64,000 nt of DNA from positions 43,320,578 to 43,384,577 of the forward strand of contig NC_031799.1 in NCBI RefSeq assembly GCF_001522545.3, given 5' to 3'. The number at the start of each line of letters is the position of its first letter. Position 1 is the stretch's first letter. Below, piece by piece: positions 39,891 to 51,979 of the stretch. Under the pieces are notes generated by a model. It was not told the origin of the DNA and did not search any database. It worked only from the letters and a program-made list of their open reading frames with translations. Source of the stretch: Parus major. Lineage: Eukaryota > Chordata > Aves > Passeriformes > Paridae. The translations under genes were made by a program, and so were the position numbers.

Positions 39891-40000
39891 NNNNNNNNNN
39901 NNNNNNNNNNNNNNNNNNNNNNNNNNNNNNNNNNNNNNNNNNNNNNNNNNNNNNNNNNNNNNNNNNNNNNNNNNNNNNNNNNNNNNNNNNNNNNNNNNNN
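39891..40000. other. Assembly gap (110 N)
   Basis: Run of N between two purine-rich arrays, (GAA)n and (AAGAAC)n. The missing sequence is most likely more of the same arrays; true length unknown. Confidence 0.99.
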
Positions 40001-40083
40001 AAGAACAAGAACAAGAACAAGAACAAGAACAAGGACAAGAACAAGAACATGAACAAGAACAAGAACATGAACAAGAACAAGAA
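40001..40083 (+). repeat. (AAGAAC)n hexanucleotide array
   Basis: About 14 copies of AAGAAC with GGAC and CATGAAC variants toward the end, forming a higher-order pattern. The Glu-Gln/Cys-Ser translations are artefacts of the repeat. Confidence 0.95.
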
Positions 40084-40439
40084 CTAGCTCCGTCTAGGTT
40101 ATGGCGAATTCCTTTCCCCAAGCAACAGCAGCTCCAAGAGTGTCCTGCTCTGAAGCTGAAGAAACCAGCCAGCCCACAGCTGCCTTCACCCTCCCTTTTG
40201 CCTGCCTCCCTTTCCTCTGGGCCCAGCCAAACTCTTTGTATTCTCAAGCACCCCCTAAGTACCAGCAGTCAGGTTTCTCCACAACTAATTGGGAGAAATT
40301 CTATATGTGAGAAGGAACAAAAGGAAGGACACCTAACCCCCAACAGCTGTCATCCTACTAAACCATTAAAAAAGCTAGATCCGCCTCTGTGAGATTCACA
40401 TTTTAAAGACAGGCAAGCCCAGGAAATCTCTCTCTTGGT

Positions 40440-41956
40440 TTCCAGGTTTTGAAGAGGTAACTGGCTGACCCAGCCCCATGCAGCCCACATGGCCCAGCTG
40501 AGCTGGCCCCGTGCAGTCCAGCCGAGATGTTCTGCCTCTGGAGGCGTGGTAAGTGGGCTGCTGAGCCCCTCACTGGGGAGTCCACCGGGTCCTGTCCAGG
40601 CAGGCAGCAGGGGACCCCTTCTCAGCAGGACCAGGCCCCTTCCTGGCAGAGCCTGCCAGTCCTTGTTTCCAGCAGCACCACCAGGTCATGCTGGCCATAG
40701 GCTCTATCCATGCTGGGGATGGCTTTGAGGCCAGGAGCAGCCAGGGGCCAGGAGTGGCCGCCACTGGCCCAGTCTGGGACCAGCTGTGTGGCCGGAAATG
40801 CGGGGCATGACCAGGACAATGGCACATGGCTGTTCTGCCTCAGCATGGCTCACAATGAACATTGTTTATTTAGCCACTTTGAGCCAGCCATGCTGCGCAG
40901 AGAAGGACAAAAATTGCAGCAGCAGCTTTTCTTGTTTACAGCACTCTGCTTGAAGGAAAGCGCTGAATGAAGCTGGCGGCTGTCACGGCTCACATGGTGT
41001 CGGCAGAGACCAAATGACCAACAGTGAGAGGCACGACGAGTGATCCCCTCTATGCACAGCCTGGATAAGATCCACCTTTCAGTACTGCAGATCTCTGTAG
41101 AAACTGTTTCAGTTGATAAAGCAGTGGAACAAATGAACCTACAAACACCAATTCTCTCCCGAATCAGGAAAAGGAAAGGGTGAAGACATATAAGGACTTT
41201 GTTCTTTCTTTGTAATTCATGAAGTGCCTGGGGGGATGCAGCATTCACCCACAGCCCATGAGAAAAGGGCACTTGTGCTGGAGCATGTGGATGCTGAAAA
41301 CCTGTATGTAATCTATGAGAAGCTTGAACAGAGGGAGATGAGAAACTTTGCTCCCGGTATAAAAGAAAAAAAGCCTCTGTTCCCAGAGATAAAAGAAGAG
41401 AACTTTTGGGGGTTTTATGCTAGAACAGCTCAACCTTAAAATAGTACCCCAAGTTGACATGGCCCATGAAAGCAGCTTTGGGAAAGCTGCAAGGCATGGG
41501 AGGGACTTTCACACTGCAAACAGATTTTCCTTTCCTGGGGCACTGACATTGAAGCCACAAGAGAGCTCCATGGGATGGCAAGAGAAACTCCAAGACTACA
41601 AGAACAGAAACTACAAGAACTGATGAAAAACTGTTGTTGAGGTGGTAACTGATTGAAAATCCCAGATTTGTCTCTGTGTTGTCAGTTGGGAAAGAAAAGA
41701 AGTTGTGGAGTGGGGAGGAGAAATGTTCTTCAGGTTTTATTCTGATTCTTGTTATTCTTTTAGTTCTGCTAAAAAAGTTTTCTTTATACCTTTTAAGTTT
41801 TGAGCCTGCTTTTCTCTCTTCCTCATTCATATCTCACAGCAGGAAATGAGTAAATAATTTTAGTAGGTGCACTGGAAATTTTAGCCAGCGCTAAACCCAC
41901 TACATTATTTGGTTCATTGTTCGGGAAATTCGAACTGGTGGACCTAAACCACTACA
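40440..41956 (+). mobile_element. ERVL-type avian LTR (solo)
   Basis: Recognisable avian LTR modules in order: 'tgttctgcctctggaggcgtgg' (~40526), 'gaaggaaagcgctgaatgaagctggcgg' (~40953), 'accaaatgaccaacagtgagagg' (~41009), 'cacccacagcccatgag' (~41245), 'gagagctccatgggatggcaagag' (~41561), a decayed polyadenylation region near 41770 (AAAAAAGTTTTCTTTATACC), 'ttttgagcctgc', 'atctcacagcaggaaatgag', 'ttttagccagcgctaaaccca', ending about CCACTACA at 41956. The start is uncertain because it abuts the minus-strand LTR. No gag/pol/env coding sequence is found beside it. Confidence 0.75.
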
Positions 41957-43676
41957 TGCTTGTTAACAAAATTACCCAGCCCTGGAATACATTTAAATGG
42001 AGATTCCAAAAGTTGTAAGTGTAATTAGGAGATCATATGTTCCAGATTTCAATGTTTCATTATTAATCTGTAAGTTTCAGTTTAAATTTTTCACTTCAAT
42101 ATCCTACTAATACCTTACAGGGAAATGTATGAGATGTCTAGTAGTTACACCTTGTTTGTGAGCTACTTCTTCAGCATTATATTTTGGTAAGGACAGACTT
42201 ATCTTCTGTAAAACACATCTTGGGAGAGGCACAGGTGAATGCACAGTATTACATAAATAAAGTAACTGCTACTTGACCATAAGTGAATGAAATGTAAATA
42301 TTCACACTGGAGTAACAGATGCATGAGAAATGGGGTCCCTGAAAATGTTCAGTCTATCCCACAGTCCCCAAAAAGGATGAGCCTTTTATTTATGTTGTCT
42401 ACACTCTTCTTTTAGACTTTGTAGTTTTTGAGAACTTCCCACAAACTTTATGCTTTGTAGCATAGAAGATGTGAATGTATGGAAAGTACAAGTTTGGGGT
42501 TTGGTCAGGGTATTCCTTCTGCTTTTTCTCTTCTGCCTGACAGCATTATTGTGGAGTTCCTTCTCTGGTCCCCTCCCTCACACATCCCAGGGGAAATTCT
42601 TGGCCCTGTGACTCTACTTTTTGCAGAGCCATGGCATCTGCTGTCACAGGTAGGAAAGAGAAGCAAAGCAGAGGCAGAGCAGCTGTTGACATAACTGAAG
42701 GCTCTGACATCAGTCTTTTTAAATGGGGGGAAAAAGAAGAGAGTTAGAAGATATTTTTAGAAAGTACAAAGCTGGGGAAAATTACCTAATGCCTGAGGTC
42801 TCTGGGTTTTATCATTTTAAGCTCTACAGTGAAAAAAAGAATTGAAATGACATCTTTCTCATTCTTTCCACTTCCTTATTTATCCCTTGCTGTTTTTTCA
42901 CCCTGTCTCAATAACTGGATTATGCAAGACCTTTAATCGGAAGTTAGTTCCATAAGCTTTTTATTGCATACATGTCTCCTGCAGATCAATTGTGTGTAAT
43001 TGCAGACCCTCAAAGAATAATTAATAGAAATCAAGGCCAAGAAGAAGGATTAGGGGATGTGTGTGTTGAAATGCACTTGAAGTCCATCCCTCTCTGCTAC
43101 CATCAGAGCCCAATGTAATTCTGAATTTCAGTATTGCTCTGTTCTACTTGTACCCATGGTAGAGCTGGCACAATGCTGGATCTTGTGAGCATGTCCAAGT
43201 GGGTCTGACCTGAAGCTAGTTGCAGGTTTTTTTGAATTAACACAGGCTTGGATCAACTAACAGAGTGCTGCAATACTGACAGTAGGGTTCCCCAAGGTTT
43301 TCTTCCTGTAAATGCTCTGCTCTTATTCCTTCCATTGCAAAGCCCAAGAAATCTTCTCACAGCCCACCTGGATACTTTGTCTGGAAGAATCTACCAGATC
43401 TCCTTTGGTTCTTCATAGATGAAGCTTTCTTTGCTGATAACCCAACTGTATTTTTCTCACAGGTTTATATCTTCAGTGTTTGGTTGATATGGCTCTGTTG
43501 GAAAATGCCTACACATTCACAGAGCCTGTACCTGGCAGCCCACAGTGCAAGAGGGATGCAATATTATTGGCATAGTAAAGTGAACTAACAACAGATGAGC
43601 TAAGCTACAGTTAATGGCATATAGTCCATATATGTGGGGCTGCAGTGCAAAAAACTCTGCAAAGGGAGAGAATTTG

Positions 43677-43677
<1 letters not shown>
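41957..43677. other. Non-coding sequence, nothing recognised
   Basis: Unique AT-rich sequence between two LTRs. I searched by eye for retroviral protease or reverse transcriptase motifs and found none, so it does not look like proviral interior. Confidence 0.5.
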
Positions 43678-43717
<40 letters not shown>

Positions 43718-43752
43718 TTATCAATAATGAAATTAGTTTATATATATATATA
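43678..43752. repeat. (AT)n arrays flanking a perfect inverted repeat
   Basis: An (AT)n run at 43678-43713 is followed by TTCATTATCAATAATGAA (43714-43731; perfect 8-bp arms, CA spacer), then ATTAGTT and a second (TA)n run to 43752. The AT runs are themselves self-complementary, so the whole segment can extrude as a cruciform. Confidence 0.9.
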
Positions 43753-45432
43753 TTAGCTGCCAGACAGCATAGTGCTTAACACACAAAACTTCTTCATTTC
43801 CTACTGAGTGTTCCTTCATTTAACAGCCAGTACCATTCAGGAGGTAAAAAGGTTCAGGAAACAGTACATTCTCAGCTGAGATTGTCTGCAAACTGCAAAG
43901 ATTACACTAAATTGGGAAAAGGCTATGTAAATTTCAAAGATCCCTCTTTGGTAATCATGAATATTATAAGCATGGTTTTTTACTCTGGTTTCCTTAGAAA
44001 ATGAAGATTCAAAGGTTATGTGTAGGTGGGTGTTTCGCTCAGTAAGTTTTGGTGCCACGCCTTTGTTTCCCGCGTAACATTTAATACTATTGATGAAGTT
44101 TAGGTAAAATTGGCAGCAGGGATTCTGATCTCTAAATCTTTTAATTTCTACAAATTTTATGAAAATGGACAGCTGGGTCCTCGTATGGAAGGACTAAGGT
44201 ATTAGTATCAGCCTTTATCAAACTTTGTGATTCAAGCAGGAGGCATTATGACAACTAAGTCTAGAGCGTGCACATTTGACACATGATACAATACAGTGTT
44301 GAGACCCATACAGAATGAAGTCTGTAATTTCTGCACTTCTGTGAAGTATTTTTTCACTGCAGAAATTCTAAACTTGGGACTTGCAGACCCTGAATGAACT
44401 TTAAAAACCAAGAGGGTGGATTTTTTTTGGGTTTTTTTTTGACTAGGTATTTGATAGCTGCCTGCCTTATGCATAATACAGTAGTTCCTATAGCACCAAC
44501 ATTTAGTGAGAACTATGCCCCAGCAATAAGTGCTTTCTTATACAGTCTAAACTATCTGCAGGGTTGACATGAATTAGCATAGCTATAGCCTATAATGTAC
44601 AGTTTAATCCCATCATTTGTAAAGCAAGGAAATTAAACCTGTTATCTATCATTACAGCTTAAAGCTATCTATTTGGTGCTTGAACAGCCTCTTGAAAAAT
44701 GCAGGTGATAGGTGGTTTTTTTTTTGCAGCAAAAAAAATTTATTGTTACCTAGGGATATATTTCTAAAGGAATATTAGCTGTATGAGTGCTTTTTGGATG
44801 AATGGAGGCAGTTTCTCCTGATACCTAACTGGCTGTATACCATTCCTCATTTACTGCAATGAGTACAATGCAAAACAGCCTAGCAGTAAAACCATTGAGC
44901 ATGTACTGCTGGTCAGAGAGCCAAGTACTTGAGGTGCAACTCACATTTCAGCTGGAAAGCTGTATGTTTTTGCTCTCCAGTGTGCAATGACCCTTTTATC
45001 TGTGGGATCAGAAAGTCTTTGTGTATTAACTGGTACCTGTAGTTATTGTTATGACTTTGTTGATGTTAGTATACAAAATGTCCTTGAGACTTTAGTTGAA
45101 TTGAGTTCTAAGGTCACTGTTCTCTGAACTCTAAGAACTACTATATTTTAGGATTAAATACCTTAGAGGTCAGATTTAGTGTCTGGTATTGTTTGCAAAG
45201 ACATGCATGAAATAAGTTTGCAGAGAAAAATGAAAAAGGGAACAGAACACACTGGTAAAGAGAATAAGAAAAATAGATGAAATCTAAAAAGTATTGCTGC
45301 CCCTGGCAGGACATTTTCTGGAAGCTTCCTAATTTGCTATTTTTAAAGATACAGTTTCTATAGAAACCTGAAATTTTAAGATACAGATTCAATACAACTT
45401 CATCTTTTTAAGCACTTCATGCAAAGCAAGGG
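43753..45432. other. Non-coding sequence, nothing recognised
   Basis: No gene, transposon or structured repeat seen apart from T/A tracts at 44421-44441 and 44717-44742. Confidence 0.5.
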
Positions 45433-46446
45433 TGTGTTACTGCACTGTTACAGAAGCAGTGAAAACAAGCAGTCTTTCCAGTGTAGGACAGCTCCAGGAT
45501 GGACTTGCTGCTGGCCAAGGCTGAGGCAGTCAGAGATGGTGATAATGCCTCTGTGATAATATATTTTAGAAGGAAGAAAAGTTATTGTGCAGATATAATT
45601 GCACTCAGAGAAGTGAGGAGTGCAAGTATGTGAGAGGAACGCTGCAGATACCAAGGCTAGTGAAGAAAGAGGGGCAGGAGGTGCCTCAGGTGTCAGAGCT
45701 GAGGTTCCCCTGCAGCTCCTTGTGCAGCCCATGCTGAAGCAGCTGATGGTCCATGGGGATGCAGAAATCCACCCACAGCCCATGGAGGAGCCCCACACCA
45801 GAGCAGGTGGATGCCTGAGAGGAGACCGGGACCCTGTGGAAACCTTGTCTGGATCAGGGTTTTGGCAGGGATCTGCAGACCCATGGAGAGAAGATCCCAC
45901 ACTGGAGCAGGTTTCTAGTAGGACTTGTGAGGCTCTGGAGGAACTACAGTGGAGCAGGCTGTCCTTGAAGGATTGCACCTTGTGAAAAGAGAACCACAGC
46001 AGTTCATGAAGAATTGTAGCCCTTGAGAAGGACTTAAAGGACTGGAGAAATACCTGAGGCACCCTACACTGGAGCAGGGGAATGGCTCCTCTCCCTGAGT
46101 AGTGGGAGAAACAGGGTGTGATCATAATCCCCACTCCCTGTCTCCCTGCACTGCTGGAGAAGAAGGTAGAGATGGGGAGGAGGGAAAGGTGGGGAGAAGA
46201 TGTTTTTGAGATTTGTGTTGCTTGTCATTATCTTGCTCTAATTTTAGTTAGCAATTAATTCAATTAATATCCCCAAGCTGAGTCTATTTTGCCCATGATG
46301 GGAATCAAAAAGTCCTTCTCTTTATCCCAGTTCATGAATTTTTTGCTATATTTTGTTATATTTTCTGTCTCCCATCTAGTTAAAGAGGGAGGTGATAAAG
46401 CAGATTTTGTGAGCACCTGGCAATAAGACAGGGTCCATGCACCACA
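45433..46446 (+). mobile_element. ERVL-type avian solo LTR
   Basis: Clear avian LTR modules: 'ctgctggccaaggctgaggcagtcagagatggt' (~45508), 'ttgcactcagagaagtgagga' (~45599), 'gtgagaggaac' (45629), 'cccctgcagctccttgtgcagcccatg' (~45708), repeated 'acactggagcagg' units (45900, 46067), 'gtgtgatcataatcccc' (~46106), 'aattaattcaattaatatcccc' (~46253), 'aagctgagtctattttgcccatga' (~46275), 'gttatattttctgtctccc', and an end at GCACCACA (46446). The 5' boundary (TGTGTTACTG at 45433) is a guess. Orientation is plus. The 228-codon minus-strand frame across it (45448-46134) is antisense LTR, not a gene. No internal retroviral sequence adjoins it. Confidence 0.85.
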
Positions 46447-49400
46447 ATGAATCATCCTATTAAACCCTAGGAACCCACTTAAAGTTGGGGAATAAACTGG
46501 CTGTGCTTGCCCATGTGTCATGGGCATTAAAACCACGACACCATGCAAGAGGGAAGCAGAACAGTTGTCTTCTTTTATCAGTCTTTGTGCCAGTTTTACA
46601 TGTCCTGGTTCAAAGAGGTTTGTTCATAACATCAGAAAAATGCACACAACTGGGAGCATAACTTCAGCTTCAAATATTCACCAAAACATTAAATGTTAAT
46701 GAACGTTTGCCTGTGCAGATACTGGAAGTGAATATAGCTATCTGCATCACATATCACATTCTTAAAGCCTTTTAGTCTTCTTATATATAGGGCAAAATTG
46801 TTAAAACTTAAGCCAGGAATGCAAATACCAGAGTTTTCTGTTTGGACTTCATTATCTGAATGCACTACCAAGAAATCAGGGTATTAATTTTATTTTGAAG
46901 GCTACATAAGGCTTGAAGAGGGCTCTAGATTCAGGTTTTTTGTTTTGTTTTTTTTTCTGGGCAAGAGGAAAAGTTAAAAAATTATCTAGAGGTTACTAGT
47001 AATAACTAATCATTTTCTTAATACTAACTTAATACTAACTAATAATTTTATAATATTAACATCCCTTTCTTAACTCTGTGAGTCAAAGGCTATTCAGACA
47101 ATGTGTTTATATCCATGACACTAGTTACGTGCTGCTTGCAATAAAGCCAGATTCTAACCAAGAAAAGGACAAAGGTTTCATGCCTTACTGTGGTCAGATG
47201 CTGTCAGACCCAGGGTATGTATTGGCTTACAGTTGGGAACAAGATATGTGTAGGAGGAGGCCTTCATTTGCTTCTTTTCCCCAGAGAAGAGTTATGGGGA
47301 AAGAAAATAAACAGGGACAAAGGAGCCTGCTCAGTCTGAATCTACCTTTCTCCTGAAAGGCTTCACTGCTCAGGCAGTGAAGACAAAAATGTTAGATGAA
47401 GACAAAAAATCAAGCAGAGGAGTTACAGCAGTGCCTTGCTTTTGATGCATGGAAGGATTTGAGCACCAGGATCAGGAGGAATTATTTCAGAGCAGTCCAT
47501 GCCTGCATCACTGGAGCTCTGAGATAATTAATCCAATCAGCTAAATATCTCAAATTTTATTTGAAAGTACGTCTTTCTTCCTAGCAAACAGTCACCAGAT
47601 AATTTAAGCATGCTTGCAATTTGAGTCACATACCCTCCTGCCCTTTGAAACCAAGTGTCCAAAATGCATCCATCCTACAGCTGGAAGGAGAGACTTATGA
47701 TTATCCCATTCAATCCCTGCAGTGACGCAGCCTCCTCACTTCATTCAACAAATCCAAAGCCGCGGGAATTATTACTCTGTCTTTATTCAGGCCACAACTG
47801 ATGGTGCACATGGAATAAGCTTCCTGGGAAAATACCCAGGCTTTGCTCTGACTCCAAGTAAAAATGAATTTGCCCATATGCCACTCCCACCAATCACAGC
47901 AAATTACTGTCACTGCTTAGTAACACCCTTCTACATCTGTGTGATTGGCTTCTGTTCCATCTCTGTGGCTGCTTGTTGAGGCCAAACTCCCAACCTGTGC
48001 CTCTGAGAGGATGTTCACTCAGCTCTCTCTTCACTTCTGAGCCTAGATTTTCAATAAGCTAAAGTTTGGCTCTGGTGAAGGGAAGCTTTAGGGAGTGCTT
48101 GGCGCTCTCCCAGGAAAAAGGCCTTTTCCATCCCTGTGCTGGAAAATTTGGAAAATGCAGCAGGTTGTCAGTATAAGGGACAGAGAAGAGGAGCTTCTGG
48201 GCTATGTTCTTTTCATCCCAAACATCAGTTGCCTTAAGGCTTTTGGTCTTTGAGATAACTGTTATACTGATGTCTTCTTTCTTATCTCTCAGAAAGTTCT
48301 GGAACTTAATTAATTAATATTTGAAAACTATGAACACTTCCTCTGATAGGAGTTATTATGTATCACAGCAAAATGTGAATAATCTTGGCTTGCTGAAACT
48401 AGCTCAGTTGTGGTACAGGTGAAAAGTGAATGAGTGACACTATAGGTAATATCTCAGGCTATTTGAAATGCCATAATCTTTCTCTTACGGATTTCTGGGC
48501 TATTTTTATAATACTAATTCTGATTAAAAATACTAAGTCTGACTGTCAGTTCTAATCCATGCTTCATCCTTGCATATCTAGCAATGTTAAACACTCTGAC
48601 TAAACTAAGGGTCTTTAAAAATATTCCCATGTGTAGAAACTTCTGACAAATACATATGAGCCACACACATTTCCCTGCTTCTGCAGAGATTCTGCAGAGA
48701 AACTCTGGAAGAGTTTATGGAGCTACACAAACCATCAGGATGGGTACTCTATTTTTTGTATTGACTTTGATTATGTCCCAGTTTGATAACAGCTAATTTA
48801 GCTTTTATCTCTCTGTTGTTCTGAGGTGAGTAATTTGAGTTCAGCAGCAATGACACACTGACAAAAGCTGCTTCTTTAAGTTTTTCTTTTTTTCTCAATT
48901 TAGTAGCTGCTCAGCTCCTCTCTTTTTAAGCTAGGAAGCTGTATAAAAATGGGCTGGAAATGCATGCACCAAAATGAGTGGTGCTGACAGGCTGCTGCTG
49001 TAGCCTGCTGCCTCTGCAGGTGCAGTTGCTTTGAGCTCTGACCAAATTTCAGCCAGGCAAAAAAAATTCTCAAAACTACACACAGCAGCATGTAACTCAT
49101 AATAGCAATGGAGAAAAATGCACAACAGTGGAGTTTTCTTGTATTCCTAGACACTTCTGCCTCACTTTATGTTGTATTTTAGGCTGTCCAAACTGTAGAT
49201 AGAACTGTATTGAATCCTATATCTTGGTACTTAAATAGCTTAGCTAACCTTCCCAAGCTGCATAGCTGTTCTAAGAGGGTTTTCAACCATAAAGTGTGAA
49301 CAGTTTAGCACTAGTTGGCAATAAAAATGAGAAAAATCTTGCAAAAAGCACTTTTAAAAAAATGTGTAACTTGATGTTGTTTTTCAATACCCTGTCCATG

Positions 49401-51979
49401 AAAACAAGAACTTTTTCTCAGTTTTCTGAAACCTAATTTGAAAATGCAAGAAACAATTAAGGCTGAATATGTTTCTCTGTTTTATCTGGTTTTTAAATAA
49501 TTTAGGGGCTGAAATTAGTTCAATTTTTTATTATTTGTACCGAATGATGATAATTTTATTCATTACATGAACAAGTAAACACAGCAGGCAAATTGTATGA
49601 GGCACATAAAAGTGGGAAAGGATTAAGAAAAAAGTATGGGCAGAATGTAGTTGGTCCTGCAGATTTTGGTAACCGCATGTAGTGTGAAGATGGACAGATG
49701 GAAAAATAGTAATGTAAAAAATGTTATACTAGAAATCATCCTGTTCAAGTCTCCATTTCCAATTAGTTTTATAACTTCAAATTCTTTATTTCTGTCTGAT
49801 ACATTACTATAACAAATGCAACAGCATAGACTTTGGTCTTAGAGGAAAGTTGTGATTCATATGCAATATGGATGTGTGTCAGAATATCCAGAGAATATAT
49901 TAGACTTTAGTTTTATAGTTAAAGCTTAAAAAGTGATTTGAAAGCAATGCTTTTAATTAAACCTTTGAGAAATTTCACTGTAAGAAAGGTGTTTGCGTGC
50001 TAAAAGAAGAAGAATGCTGATTGTTTTCTGCAGTGGTTACACTGTGCTCTGGGGGAGAATGACCCATATTGTTGTCTTGCTGGGACCATGTAGGTATAAC
50101 CCAATCTCCACACTCCTTCACAAAGACTGTTCTCTGTTTTCAGAGCGGGCCTCTTGATAAGAAATTAGTCCTGTGCTTCAGCCCAGTGTATTGAACATTA
50201 CTGGAGGAAGGTTGCTTTGTAGTGGGGATGTACATGGACTGGTCAAGGAGAAGGGATAGGTAGCTGTGAGCCCTTCAGTGCAGTGGAAGATGGGTATGAA
50301 GAGAAGTGGCAGGGGTATGAGAACATAGCTGGTGGGGGTTTTTTGAGGACAGGCAGTAGCTGTTTTGAAAGCACAGATGGTGGCTGGGATGTAGGAATCT
50401 GTAGAAAAGAGAGACTTGAAGGATGTCTAAAGCACTTTTTCAAGTGGGCTATGAGTTCAGGTTTCAGTGTTTTCATGAATGCTTTGAGAAAGATTTTTAA
50501 AAGAGCGTGGGTGAGTCTTTAGAGTGCGTGGACTTAGCACTCCGTGCAAACCTAGCTCTAAATAACCCAGGCTGTCTCCCACCACAAAAGTCAGTGCAGT
50601 CACTGGTTACTTTGAAAAACTGTGTTCAACTGTCCTAGAATTATAGTAATTCCAGGTAAGTTCATTAAAATTAATTATTTTTTCTTACATATAGTTGCCA
50701 CTATGTAAGTGTTCTTTGCTGCTGTTTGATAAATATTCCTTAGGCTGACCCTTTTGTTGTTAAACAAAGCCACAGGCTGACTGGTTTTGCATGACTTTTT
50801 TTCATTACTCTAGAAATCAATCTTGTTTTTCTGTCACACAGCCATGAAACAAAGAAGGCTATATCAATAAACTGGGGTTATTTTTAGCTTACTGCAAGCT
50901 CCTCTTTGCTTCTTGACTCCTATCTTTCTAGATATTTGAGAGATGCTGTCTTCCTCTCTCAAAGCCCTTGGTGGTTGCACATTACTCTTTGTGTACATTC
51001 CCCAAGTAAGAACAAAAATATGATTATCAGCAGGATATCTTGAAGCCTCAGTTTCTGCTGATGAATACTCATGCCAAAACAGGTAACTGTCAATTAGCTT
51101 CCATTTCATATGCTTCTTTCTTCTTTGAAATGAATAAGTGTAGTTGCCCTGATCCTAAACATCATCACATTCAGGAGCCTTATGGAGTCACAGAGAAACT
51201 CATTACAGATGAAACCAGTGTCCACTAAGCCAAGTGTCCTGTACAACAAAACAAAGAATAGGACAAGGACCTAGTGTTGCTTCACAATCATTGCCTGAAT
51301 TTATGTGAAGTAGTGGCTGTGGGACTCCTGAGCCAGAGATATGTGCTTAGAAGCCTGTCAGCACTTTAGTATTTGACTGAAAAAAATTTCTCTGCTCATT
51401 TCCCTATGATGCCTATCTTTTCTTAGATATCATATAATTCCTTAGCTGCCTTACTTTCCTTAACCTGAAGAGGTGGCATTTTCTGGAGTTCACACCTTTT
51501 GTAAGGATGGATCACAGACGTGTCACAGGCACTAGGGTTTCTGCCTGTTTTTAGTTCATACCCCGCAGGAAGAAAATTCCTGCAGAGAATACTTTAGTTT
51601 TAGTCCACCTAGAAGTCTTTCACACTTACAGCCTTCCTAGGCTGCACAAACAAACGCCAAAGAAAGCGCATGTAAGGAGTAGGCTGGCTAGTGTCACCAA
51701 ATAATTGTTTTTGAGCTCTATCTGACAAAAATCAGAAACTGTCTATGTCAGTGCTTCCTTAAGTGAACTAAGAACCTGATCCCATTCCACTTCTTTGACA
51801 ATCCTTTTGATATCTAATTTTCAAGTTGAACACAACAATGTTCCATCCAGTGGCGTTTACAAAGAACAAAGACAAAATCCATTCTGCTTTGGAGACTTCT
51901 CATAAGGAAAGACAGAACATTGGAGTTTCTCTGACTTAGTGCATTGGTTTCTTACTGCAGCTCCCTGCAGGATGTGATA
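46447..51979. other. Non-coding sequence, nothing recognised
   Basis: No exon, RNA gene or transposon recognised. Minor items: doubled CTTAATACTAA at 47019-47041 and a TTAATTAATTAATA run at 48307-48320. Short open frames lack any family resemblance. Confidence 0.5.

Larger units (their letters stand above)
39215..40400 (-). mobile_element. Endogenous retroviral LTR element carrying satellite expansions and a gap
   Basis: Reading the minus strand, TGTGAATCTCACAG at 40400 and CCAAGACA ending at 39317 give TG...CA termini. The segment 39317-39480 (on the plus strand 'agacaggtgtctgctagggaaggc', 'aggggctctcagacag', 'aggaataacagttctttactag') is one I recognise as a recurrent passerine LTR end; related sequence appears to continue to about 39215. 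The interior holds (GACA), (GAA) and (AAGAAC) arrays and 110 N. No retroviral coding sequence is seen. Subfamily is not assigned. The 5 bp flanking the TG...CA ends do not form a target-site duplication. Confidence 0.6.

Noticed and set aside
39549..40392. Long frames spanning the gap, encoding Ser-Cys, Glu-Gln, Lys or Phe/Leu runs
   Set aside because: They are translations of microsatellites and N, with no biological support.
41957..45432. Interior of a provirus between two same-strand LTRs
   Set aside because: The flanking LTRs differ in sequence and no Gag, Pol or Env motif is visible between them.
45448..46134. 228-codon open frame on the minus strand
   Set aside because: It is antisense to recognisable LTR modules; the openness comes from GC-rich LTR repeats and it has no domain.
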